From: Deltaproteobacteria bacterium UBA2385
Lineage (GTDB): Bacteria > Myxococcota_A > UBA796 > UBA2385
Direction of reading: 5' to 3'
DNA: 20,324 nt
NCBI GenBank assembly: GCA_002343455.1
Contig: DDSR01000367.1
Location: forward strand, 1 to 20,324
Shown here: one piece after another, positions 1-6,657 of the stretch
Position numbering within the stretch: the first letter of the stretch is position 1
Layout: each line of letters starts with the position of its first letter
Notes under the pieces: model-generated
What the model was told of the DNA's origin: nothing
Database searches by the model: none
What the model saw: only the letters and a program-made list of their open reading frames with translations
Made by a program: the position numbers and the translations under genes

Positions 1-1
1 G

Positions 2-514
2 GACTCCGGGGTTCCGGTGGATACCGGGGATGGCGGGGGGGACACCGGGGATGGCGGGGGGGACACCGGCGATGGCGGGACCGTCACGGAGCCCGAGGGC
101 AGCGGGGAGATCTCCCGGCGGGGGCAAGCGACCGTGCTGAAAGACTACCAGGGGGTCGAGGAGCTGCTCTTCATCGCGGACGATGGCGAGGGCGAGGAGC
201 TGTGCCGGGTGGAGCTGCAGCTGCAGTCGGTGGCCAGCCGGACGGACTGTGAGCTCTGTCTGTGGGCCTGGGATCTGGAGATCGTGGACGTGCGGACGAA
301 GCTGGATCTGGAGTGCGAGGCGGCGGGGTTCGGCGGCGCGGAGGACTGGCAGGGGGAGATCGTCTCGGTGGGGTACACAGACGACTACTTCGGGCACGCC
401 CCGGCGATGCTGGCCTGGGAGCACGGGGCCTGGCAGGCGGTCAGCTACGCGTGGTGGGATGAGGAGACGGGGGAGTTCTTGTACCAGGTGATGGAGGGGT
501 ACGCGGTGTATTGA
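2..514 (+). CDS. 3' part of a secreted, cysteine-containing protein with Asp/Thr/Gly-rich linker (probable lipoprotein), truncated by window edge
   Basis: The reading frame is open from the first bases of the window to a TGA at 512-514, so the true start lies upstream. A GTG at 17 is in frame, but the Gly/Asp-rich sequence already continues before it, so I treat the gene as 5'-truncated. The visible N-terminal part is a low-complexity linker of repeated Gly-Asp-Thr-Gly-Asp-Gly-Gly units, the kind of flexible spacer that follows the lipidated cysteine in many myxobacterial surface lipoproteins. After it comes a globular part of about 130 residues with four cysteines (one in CRVE, two in DCELCLWAW, one in LECEA) and many Trp and acidic residues. 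I do not recognise the family. Cysteine pairing suggests an extracytoplasmic protein. No signal peptide can be seen because the start is outside the window. Confidence 0.7.
   Translation, partial: DSGVPVDTGDGGGDTGDGGGDTGDGGTVTEPEGSGEISRRGQATVLKDYQGVEELLFIADDGEGEELCRVELQLQSVASRTDCELCLWAWDLEIVDVRTKLDLECEAAGFGGAEDWQGEIVSVGYTDDYFGHAPAMLAWEHGAWQAVSYAWWDEETGEFLYQVMEGYAVY
19..79 (+). repeat. 21-bp in-frame tandem repeat, three units
   Basis: Three consecutive 21-bp units, starting at about 19, 40 and 61, encode the heptad GDTGDGG with only small base changes (GAT/GAC, GGG/GGC). The period is a multiple of three, so copy-number change would lengthen or shorten the linker without breaking the frame. 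The array may extend upstream of the window in altered form. Confidence 0.8.
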
Positions 515-588
515 GGGGGGGCGCGGGCGAGGCAGGCGCACGATCCGGCAGAAAGACCACAGGACCCGGCACTGTGACCCGCCACCCA

Positions 589-612
589 GGGAGGCTACAG
601 ACTCAGCCTCTC
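589..612 (+). other. Hairpin just upstream of the flavoprotein ribosome binding site
   Basis: GAGGCT at 591-596 pairs with AGCCTC at 605-610 across an 8-nt loop. The stem can be extended by one G-T wobble (590/611) and one G-C pair (589/612). It ends directly before the AAGGAG Shine-Dalgarno at 613-618. It could be a leader structure or an operator dyad. No uridine tract follows, so it is not a typical terminator for the gene ending at 514. Chance occurrence in GC-rich DNA cannot be excluded. Confidence 0.25.
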
Positions 613-623
613 AAGGAGCCCGC

Positions 624-1547
624 ATGCAGCCCATCGACCTGTTGATCATCGGAGGAGGTCCTGCCGGATTGTCCGCCGCCCTCTACACGGGCCGCGCCCG
701 CCGCCGCGTGGTGGTCGTCGACGCCGGTCAGCCCCGCCACGCCGTCGCCGAGGGGGTCCACAACCTGATCGGGATGGAGGGCATCGCGCCGATGGAGCTG
801 CGCCGCCGCGCCTGGGCCGACCTCGCACCCTTCGATGTCTCTCTCCGGCAGGGGCGGGTCGAGGCCCTCCACCACGACGGCGATCGCTGGATCGCCCGGC
901 TCGGCGAGGACACGCTCAGCGCGCGCGCGGTGCTGCTGGCCGTCGGCGTCGTCGATCTGCTCCCCGACTGGCCCGGCCTCTCCGCGACCTGGGGTCACAC
1001 CGTTCATGTCTGCCCCTTCTGCCACGGCTGGGAGATGCGAGACCGCCCCCTCCTCGCCTACGGCCAGGGGGACCACCTCGCCCAGTTCGCCACGATGTTG
1101 CGCTCCTGGAGCCGCGATCTCGTCGTCCTCACCGGCGACACGATGCTCCCCGACGCCGAGCGGGCCTCGCTCGAAGCCCAGGGCGTCGTCGTCCGCGCGG
1201 GCCACCCCGCCGCCCTCGAACACCAGGGCGCCGAGCTGACCGGCGTGGTCCTCGACGACGGCACGCTGCTGCCGCGCGGGGCGATGTTCCTCGGTGTGCG
1301 GCAGCGCCAGACCGAGCTGGTCCGCGGCCTGGGCCTGGAGATGGTGCCCGACCCCTTCAACGAGGACGGCCATGTGAAGACGGACGAGATGGGGCGCACC
1401 AACCTGCCGATGTTGTGGGCGGCGGGGGATCTGTGTACGCGGATGCAGCAGGTCTCCAGCGCCATCGCCGCTGGCGGGGGCCGCGGCGCGATGATCCACG
1501 CGATCCTGTCGATGACCCCGTCGACGCCCCCGTCGATGACCCCGTGA
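624..1547 (+). CDS. Thioredoxin-reductase-like FAD/NAD(P)-dependent oxidoreductase
   Basis: This 307-residue protein has the class II pyridine nucleotide-disulfide oxidoreductase layout. An FAD-binding Rossmann motif (IIGGGPAGLSAALY) lies at residues 8-21, a redox-type CxxC at 130-133 inside the string HVCPFCHGWEM, a degenerate nucleotide motif around YGQGD (146-150), and the C-terminal FAD motif LWAAGDLC. Length and CxxC position match bacterial thioredoxin reductases, but the usual CATC is replaced by CPFC followed by HGWE. That signature belongs to a side branch of TrxR-like flavoproteins whose partners are mostly unknown. It probably passes electrons from NAD(P)H via FAD to a disulfide or small thiol partner in the cytoplasm. 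The ATG at 624 follows AAGGAG (613-618) with 5-nt spacing. The stop overlaps the start of an AraC-type regulator (GTGA), so the two are co-translated. The last residues are a Ser-Met-Thr-Pro repeat. Assignment to the superfamily is firm; the substrate is unknown. Confidence 0.92.
   Translation: MQPIDLLIIGGGPAGLSAALYTGRARRRVVVVDAGQPRHAVAEGVHNLIGMEGIAPMELRRRAWADLAPFDVSLRQGRVEALHHDGDRWIARLGEDTLSARAVLLAVGVVDLLPDWPGLSATWGHTVHVCPFCHGWEMRDRPLLAYGQGDHLAQFATMLRSWSRDLVVLTGDTMLPDAERASLEAQGVVVRAGHPAALEHQGAELTGVVLDDGTLLPRGAMFLGVRQRQTELVRGLGLEMVPDPFNEDGHVKTDEMGRTNLPMLWAAGDLCTRMQQVSSAIAAGGGRGAMIHAILSMTPSTPPSMTP
1508..1543 (+). repeat. 12-bp tandem repeat (three units) at the flavoprotein/AraC junction
   Basis: Three units of GTCGATGACCCC or its variant GTCGACGCCCCC lie at 1508, 1520 and 1532. 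They encode the C-terminal tail of the flavoprotein (roughly SMTP, STPP, SMTP). The array ends exactly at the GTG start codon of the next gene (1544). The period is a multiple of three, so expansion would add residues to the tail without affecting the coupled start. Confidence 0.8.
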
Positions 1548-2458
1548 TCCACCGCCCCGTCCTCGGCGAGCGCTGCGCCGGCCCCCCCCAGGAGCCCGTC
1601 GTCCACACCCATGCCAGCGTCGCGCTGTTGCTGAGCGGCCGCAGCGTCATGCATATGGGCAGCGCCTGGACGGTGGAGGCCGGCGACGTCTTCCTGGTGC
1701 CCGAGGGCGCCCCCCACTACCGCCTCGACCAGGAGCCCAGCGCGTACACTGGCGTCGGTGTGTGCATGTCCTGCCTGCCCGCCGAAAGCTGGGGCCCGAC
1801 CCTGCGCGCGCTGTTCGTCGCGGTGGGCGAGGGGGCCTGCCCGATCCTGCGGCCTGGGGACGCCGATCGGGAGGAGCTCGCGCGGACCCTGCAGTGCCTC
1901 CGCGAGGAGCCCGATGCCGGTGCGCCCTGGCTGGTCGAGGCCCGCCTCGGGGTGCTCACGGCGCTGCTCCGCCGCGCCTCGCCCGCCGCAGCGGCTCGGC
2001 CCCAGGACTCCCCGATCGTCGCCCGCGCCCTCGACCACATCGCGCGGCACGCCCTCGAGCCGCTGTCCCTGGTCGACGTCGCCCGGGCCGTGGCGCGGGC
2101 CCCCTCGCACCTCGCCACCCGGGTCAAGGCCGAGACCGGCGAGTCGGTCGGCGCCTGGATCGCCCACGCCCGGATGGCCCAGGCCCGCGAGCTGCTGCTA
2201 CGGGGGGATGACACCGTCGACGTCGTCGCCGAGAAGGTGGGCTACAGCAGCCCCTCTCACTTCCATCGCACCTTCCGGCGGATGCACGGACTGTCACCCG
2301 CGGCCTGGCGGGAGCAGCATCGGTTGGGGCCCCTCAGCCCACCTGCCCCGCCCGCCACAGCACCGCCTCGGTCCGATACACGAACCGCACCCGGCCCTGC
2401 CGCTGGTGGGCCTCGAACAGCGCGTCCAGCGCCCGATCGAAGCCCGCCGCGTCCTTGA
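1544..2458 (+). CDS. AraC/XylS-family transcriptional regulator with N-terminal cupin sensor
   Basis: The predicted protein has 304 residues. Residues about 17-60 form an AraC-type cupin sensor (VVHTHASVALLLSG, then EAGDVFLVPEGAPHY), a fold that usually binds a small ligand. Residues about 157-260 hold the two helix-turn-helix units of the AraC DNA-binding domain. The second carries the family hallmark VGYSSPSHFHRTFRRMHGLSPAAWR at 232-255. GTG at 1544 was chosen because it overlaps the upstream TGA (GTGA) and places the cupin at the usual distance. An earlier start in this frame would run deep into the flavoprotein gene. The last 44 residues are a Pro/Ala/Arg-rich tail with no family counterpart, read antisense through the 3' end of the methyltransferase gene. 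It probably regulates its own operon, including the coupled oxidoreductase, in response to a metabolite; that is inference. Confidence 0.88.
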   Translation: MIHRPVLGERCAGPPQEPVVHTHASVALLLSGRSVMHMGSAWTVEAGDVFLVPEGAPHYRLDQEPSAYTGVGVCMSCLPAESWGPTLRALFVAVGEGACPILRPGDADREELARTLQCLREEPDAGAPWLVEARLGVLTALLRRASPAAAARPQDSPIVARALDHIARHALEPLSLVDVARAVARAPSHLATRVKAETGESVGAWIAHARMAQARELLLRGDDTVDVVAEKVGYSSPSHFHRTFRRMHGLSPAAWREQHRLGPLSPPAPPATAPPRSDTRTAPGPAAGGPRTARPAPDRSPPRP

Positions 2459-3077
2459 CCCCGTGCTGGATGTAGGAGCTGGACCAGGCCCGGCCGCGCA
2501 GGCCCGCCCGGTCGAAGTCCTGGTGGTGCGGGAGGTCGGCGCGGGGGCCGGGGAGACGCTCCAGCAGGCGGCGGGCCTGGGGCTCGGCGCCGACGGCCTG
2601 GTAGTCGGGGGACCAGGTCCGCAGCAGCTCCTCGTAGGCGGCCATGAAGGGGTCGGCGGGGTCGCGCAGGTTCCAGAAGGGCAGGACGGGGCCGTCCTCG
2701 CCCAGGAGGGCGCGGAAGCGGGGGCCGGCGCGGGCGAGGTCCAGCCAGTGGAAGCTCTGGCCGCCGACGATGGCGTCGACGCGCGCGACGGGAAGGGCCA
2801 GGGTCTCGGCGTCGCTCTGGACCCAGCGCAGCCCGGCGCCGGAGGAGCGGGCGGCCTCGGCCAGCATGGCGGCGTTGGGGTCGACCCCGATGACGTCGAG
2901 GCCCCGCTCGGCCAGGGCCCGCGAGACGATGCCGGTGCCGCAGCCCAGGTCGACGACGACGGCCCCGGGGCCCAGCCCGGCCTGAGCGAGGATCCAGTCG
3001 TAGAGCGCCGGGGGGTAGTCCGGGCGGTAGCGGGCGTAGGCATCGACGGTGGCGGTGAAGCGGTCGCGGGGGTCCAT
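2334..3077 (-). CDS. Class I SAM-dependent methyltransferase (Methyltransf_11 type)
   Basis: This 247-residue protein begins with the helix typical of this family (RFTATVDAYARYRPDYP) and has the SAM-binding motif I VVDLGCGTG at 41-49. Motif II is VIGVDPNAAML near residue 60, and the acceptor-side motif GGQSFHWLD follows further on, as in small-molecule methyltransferases related to UbiE/Tam. It probably methylates a small metabolite; the substrate cannot be read. The ATG at 3077 is preceded on this strand by GGGAGAG at suitable spacing. It lies 20 nt after the stop of the kinase gene, so it is the last gene of the four-gene minus-strand operon. Its final 125 bp are antisense to the end of the AraC-type gene, an unusually long tail-to-tail overlap for two confident genes. 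Confidence 0.9.
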   Translation of the reverse strand: MDPRDRFTATVDAYARYRPDYPPALYDWILAQAGLGPGAVVVDLGCGTGIVSRALAERGLDVIGVDPNAAMLAEAARSSGAGLRWVQSDAETLALPVARVDAIVGGQSFHWLDLARAGPRFRALLGEDGPVLPFWNLRDPADPFMAAYEELLRTWSPDYQAVGAEPQARRLLERLPGPRADLPHHQDFDRAGLRGRAWSSSYIQHGVKDAAGFDRALDALFEAHQRQGRVRFVYRTEAVLWRAGQVG

Positions 3078-3097
3078 GTCTCTCCCTGGGGCTCGGC

Positions 3098-6000
3098 TCA
3101 ATCCGCCAGCAGCGCCCGCACCCGGTTGGCCCGCCCGGCCTCTCCGGCGGCGCTGGCGAGGCGGATGGCCTGGGCGCTCATCTGGTGGAGCTCGGGCAAG
3201 CGCAGGCCGGTGCGGGTGAGGAGGCTGGCGAGCTCTTCGCCGGCCTGCTCGAAGGTGGGCCAGTCGCCCTCGTGCGCGGCGAGCAGCAGGCTGAGGCCGA
3301 GGATGCGGGCGAGCGCTTCCCGGCCCTGGGGGCGCTCCTGGCGGCTGGAGTCGAGCAGGCGCCGCCCCTCGGCGAGCTGGCCCCGCGCGATGGCGACGCG
3401 GGCGCGGCCCAGGCGGCAGGTGAGCACGCGTCGCCCGCCCAGGCGCTGGTAGATGGCCTGGGCACGGCGGAAGCGCTGGTCGGCGAGGTCGAGCTCGCCG
3501 CGCTGCAAGGCGACCCCGCCGCCGACGCGCAGGGTGTGGGCCTCGCCCTGGCGGTCGCGGCGGGCCCGGCAGCGCTCCTGGGCGCTGGCGAGCAGGCCCT
3601 CGGCGTGGTCGAGATCGCCTCGGTCGGCGGCGACCCGGGCCAGGGCGATGACGCAGCGGGCCCACTCGCCCTCGCGCCCGAGCGCGCCGACCATCTCGGC
3701 CGCCTCGGAGAGGGCCTCCTCGGCCGGATCGAGCTGGCCCTGGGCGGCGTGGACCTCGCCCCGGACCCGCAGCAGCTCGGCCAGGTCGGCCATCTCGACG
3801 GCGGTGTCGAGCATCTGCCGCGCGCTGTCGAGCTGGCGGGCGGCCTCGTGGGGCAGCCCGGACTGGAGGCTGATGCGGGCCAGCAGGAGGCGGGCTCGGC
3901 CGACCGTGCGACGGACCTCGACCGGGGGCTCCTCGCCGACCTCGTGATCGAGCTCGCGGAGCTCGCGGCGGGCGGCCTCGGGCTGACCGGACTCCAGCTG
4001 GAGGCGGGCCCGGGAGAGGCGTAGCCGGGCCTGGAAGCCCTCGCGCTGGTCGGTGCGGGCGCCCTGCACCGCGGCGTCGGCGTCGTTGAGCAGGGCGGCG
4101 ACGGCGACGAGGTCTCCGGCGTAGAGGTGCTCCTCGGCCGCGGCGAGGAGGAGGGGGGCGGCCTGGTCGGGCAGGCCGGCGGCCGCGAGGTGCCGTCCCT
4201 GCCGCTGGTGGGCGCGGGCTCCAGGCTCGGGGTAGCGCGACCCGACCATGGCGGCGCAGGCGCGGTGGGCGCACTCCAGCCGCCCGGCGGCCTGGGCCTT
4301 GGCGAGCAGGTCGGCGCGCACCGCGTCGTGGACGAAGCGCCACCCGCCCGCGACCCGCACGGCGAGACGATCGTCGACGAGGCGATCGACCAGCGCCGCG
4401 GTGAGGGGGGGCAGGGCCGGCCCGCAGGCCTCGACCCAGGCGGGCTGCTCCCAGGCGCTGGCCCACTCGGCCTGGTCGACCGCGGAGCCGAGGGCGGCGG
4501 CCAGCTCCAGGGCCAGCTGCTCGTGGTCGCCATGACGCCCCAGCAGGTCCGACAGGCGGCGGGCCCAGACCTCTCCCAGGTCGCCGGGCAAGGGCAGCTC
4601 CTGCCCGGGGGCGGCGCCCAGCCCCTCGGGCGACTCGACCAGCAACCCCCGCGCCACCCAGTCGCGGACGAGGCTGACGGTGAAGAGCGGGTTGCCCTGG
4701 GTGTGGCGGGCGACCCGCTGGGCGAGGCCGGGCTCGACGCCCAGCAGGTTGCGCACCAGCTCGATGCGATGGGGCACCGGCAGCGGCGGCAGCTCGATGG
4801 TGACGAGGCCGTGATCCTCGCCCAGGCTGCGGAGGGTCTGCTCGATGGCCGGCCGGCGGAGGAGGACCTCGTCCCGGCTGGTGAGCAGCGCCATCACCGG
4901 CAGGCGGCGCACATGCTCGAGCAGGTCGGAGACGAAGGCGATGGAGGTGGCCGACCAGGCGGCGTCGTCGAGGTGCACGATGACGGGCCGGTCGCGGACG
5001 AGGATCTCCAGCACCCGCCGGACGGTGGCGCGCAGGTCGACGGGGGCCTCGCCCTGGGCGTGGCCGGCCCCGAGGCTGGCGAGGTTGACGATGTCCTGGG
5101 CGACCCAGTCGTCGCTGACGCCGCGGGCTGCGAGCCAGGCCTGGACCCGGCTGCGGAGGGCGCGACGGCCGAGCCCGTGGACCCGCAGGGCGGAGGCGAC
5201 CATGCGCGCCAGGGCCGGGGCGCCGCCACCCTCGCCGTGGTCGGCGCGCAGGACGGTGGCGCCGCCGAGCTCGAGCGCACGCTCGCAGAGCCACTCGGCG
5301 AGGCGGGTCTTGCCGCAGCCGACCGGGCCTCGCAGCAGCACGCCGACCGCGCGGTGGCGCTGGTGGACCCGCACCAGCTCGGCCCAGAGCGCGTCGCGCT
5401 CCTCGACCCGATCGACCATGCGCACGACCCGCAGCCCGAACAGGCGCAGGCCTCCCCCGGGGATCTCCCCGGGCGCGAGCTCGTCGAGCTCGGTCCTCCA
5501 GGTGGCGGGCAGGGGCGGCCGGGCGTGGGCCGAGCGGCGGGTGGTGCCCGGTCCGGGGTGGGAGCGGGGGCGCTGGCCACCGGCGACCCGCGGGTCGAAG
5601 GCGTCGTCGGTCCAGGTGGTCTCGGCGGGACCGACGGTGTGCGGCGCCCCGTGGACGCTGTGAAGGTCCTGCTCGTCGGGTGAGGCGCCGCGGGAGCGCC
5701 GGACGGAGCGCTCGCTGCGCGAGGAGGGGGGCTGGGTGTCGGGTTCGGGCTCGCGATCGAGGGCGCCCAGGCCGTCGGCGGCCGGATCGGCCTCCCCCAG
5801 CTCGCGCAGGGCCCAGGCGGCGTCGGCGGCGGTGGGGAAGCGGTCGTCGGGCGACTTGGCCAGCATGGTGCGCAGCCAGGCGTCGAGCCCCGCGGGCACG
5901 GCACAGGCGGCCCGAAGCGCGGGCACCGGCCGGTAGAGGTGGGCCTGCATGGCCTCGGCGAGGGGGTGGCCCTTGAAGGGGGGCCGGCCGCGCAGCAGGG

Positions 6001-6646
6001 TGAAGACGAGGCAGCCCACGGAGTAGAGGTCGGTCCAGGGCCCCAGGTCGCGCCACTCCAGGGTGAAGCGCTCGGGTGCCATGTAGGCGGGCGTCCCCCA
6101 GGTCGGCCCCCCTCGGCCGCCGCCGTCTCCGGCGTGGGCGATGCCGAAGTCGGAGAGCAGCGCCCGCGGCCGGGCCAGCCCGGGCAGCGGCGATCCCCAC
6201 ATGACGTTGCCGGGCTTGATGTCGCGGTGGATCACCCCCCGGGCGTGGGCGTGGGCGAGCGCGGCGAGCAGATCGAGCAGCACGCCGCGCACCGAGGGCC
6301 AGTCCAGCGGCGGCGGGTGGCTGCTGAGGTTGCCGCCCTTGGCCAGCTCCATCACCAGGTAGGGGCTGCCCTCGGCCAGCCGGCCCTGGGTCGCCCGCGA
6401 GGCCTGGGCCTGCACCACGCCGACGTCGTAGAGGCGGATGACGTGGGGGTGGTCCAGGCTGGCGACGGCCCGCACCTCGGCCGCGAAGGCCCGCTGGAAG
6501 GCCTCGCTGCGCAGGGCCTCGCTGGTCATGACCTTGATCGCGACCTGGGTCCCGCTGCTGGCGTGGTGCCCCTGCCACACCTCTCCCATTCCGCCCTGTC
6601 CGAGCGAGCGGTCGACGTCAAAGCTGCCGAGCTGGAACACCGCCAT
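3098..6646 (-). CDS. Ser/Thr protein kinase fused to STAND/AAA ATPase and TPR-like region
   Basis: The protein has 1182 residues. Residues 7-283 form a complete Hanks-type kinase: glycine loop GQGGMG (16-21), ATP lysine K38, catalytic loop HRDIKPGN (140-147), DFG (166-168) and GTPAYMAPE (184-192). A charged, disordered linker of about 120 residues follows. Next is a STAND ATPase of the AAA_16 type: Walker A GPVGCGKT (440-447), Walker B VIVHLDDA (555-562), a sensor-like TSRDE and GNPLF (651-655). The C-terminal 400 residues are Ala/Leu/Arg-rich helical repeats of TPR kind. This architecture resembles PknK-like kinases, although no LuxR-type DNA-binding domain is present. No transmembrane segment is visible, so it should be a soluble signalling hub in which ligand binding to the repeats gates the ATPase and kinase. 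ATG at 6646 puts the glycine loop at the usual position; the ribosome binding site is weak. It sits 11 nt after the membrane protein gene. Confidence 0.93.
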   Translation of the reverse strand: MAVFQLGSFDVDRSLGQGGMGEVWQGHHASSGTQVAIKVMTSEALRSEAFQRAFAAEVRAVASLDHPHVIRLYDVGVVQAQASRATQGRLAEGSPYLVMELAKGGNLSSHPPPLDWPSVRGVLLDLLAALAHAHARGVIHRDIKPGNVMWGSPLPGLARPRALLSDFGIAHAGDGGGRGGPTWGTPAYMAPERFTLEWRDLGPWTDLYSVGCLVFTLLRGRPPFKGHPLAEAMQAHLYRPVPALRAACAVPAGLDAWLRTMLAKSPDDRFPTAADAAWALRELGEADPAADGLGALDREPEPDTQPPSSRSERSVRRSRGASPDEQDLHSVHGAPHTVGPAETTWTDDAFDPRVAGGQRPRSHPGPGTTRRSAHARPPLPATWRTELDELAPGEIPGGGLRLFGLRVVRMVDRVEERDALWAELVRVHQRHRAVGVLLRGPVGCGKTRLAEWLCERALELGGATVLRADHGEGGGAPALARMVASALRVHGLGRRALRSRVQAWLAARGVSDDWVAQDIVNLASLGAGHAQGEAPVDLRATVRRVLEILVRDRPVIVHLDDAAWSATSIAFVSDLLEHVRRLPVMALLTSRDEVLLRRPAIEQTLRSLGEDHGLVTIELPPLPVPHRIELVRNLLGVEPGLAQRVARHTQGNPLFTVSLVRDWVARGLLVESPEGLGAAPGQELPLPGDLGEVWARRLSDLLGRHGDHEQLALELAAALGSAVDQAEWASAWEQPAWVEACGPALPPLTAALVDRLVDDRLAVRVAGGWRFVHDAVRADLLAKAQAAGRLECAHRACAAMVGSRYPEPGARAHQRQGRHLAAAGLPDQAAPLLLAAAEEHLYAGDLVAVAALLNDADAAVQGARTDQREGFQARLRLSRARLQLESGQPEAARRELRELDHEVGEEPPVEVRRTVGRARLLLARISLQSGLPHEAARQLDSARQMLDTAVEMADLAELLRVRGEVHAAQGQLDPAEEALSEAAEMVGALGREGEWARCVIALARVAADRGDLDHAEGLLASAQERCRARRDRQGEAHTLRVGGGVALQRGELDLADQRFRRAQAIYQRLGGRRVLTCRLGRARVAIARGQLAEGRRLLDSSRQERPQGREALARILGLSLLLAAHEGDWPTFEQAGEELASLLTRTGLRLPELHQMSAQAIRLASAAGEAGRANRVRALLAD

Positions 6647-6657
6647 GAGGGCTCTGC

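Noticed and set aside
570..590. Possible sigma-54 site (GGCAC) before the flavoprotein gene
   Set aside because: The distance from GG to the next GC is 11 rather than 10 bases, and the -12 half does not match.
4127..5683. Plus-strand open frame of about 518 codons
   Set aside because: It is antisense to the kinase-STAND gene, low in complexity, has no recognisable motif and no ribosome binding site context.
2334..6578. A long minus-strand frame appearing to fuse an Arg-rich protein to the methyltransferase
   Set aside because: Everything before the ATG at 3077 is out-of-frame reading of the kinase gene; only the last 247 codons are real.
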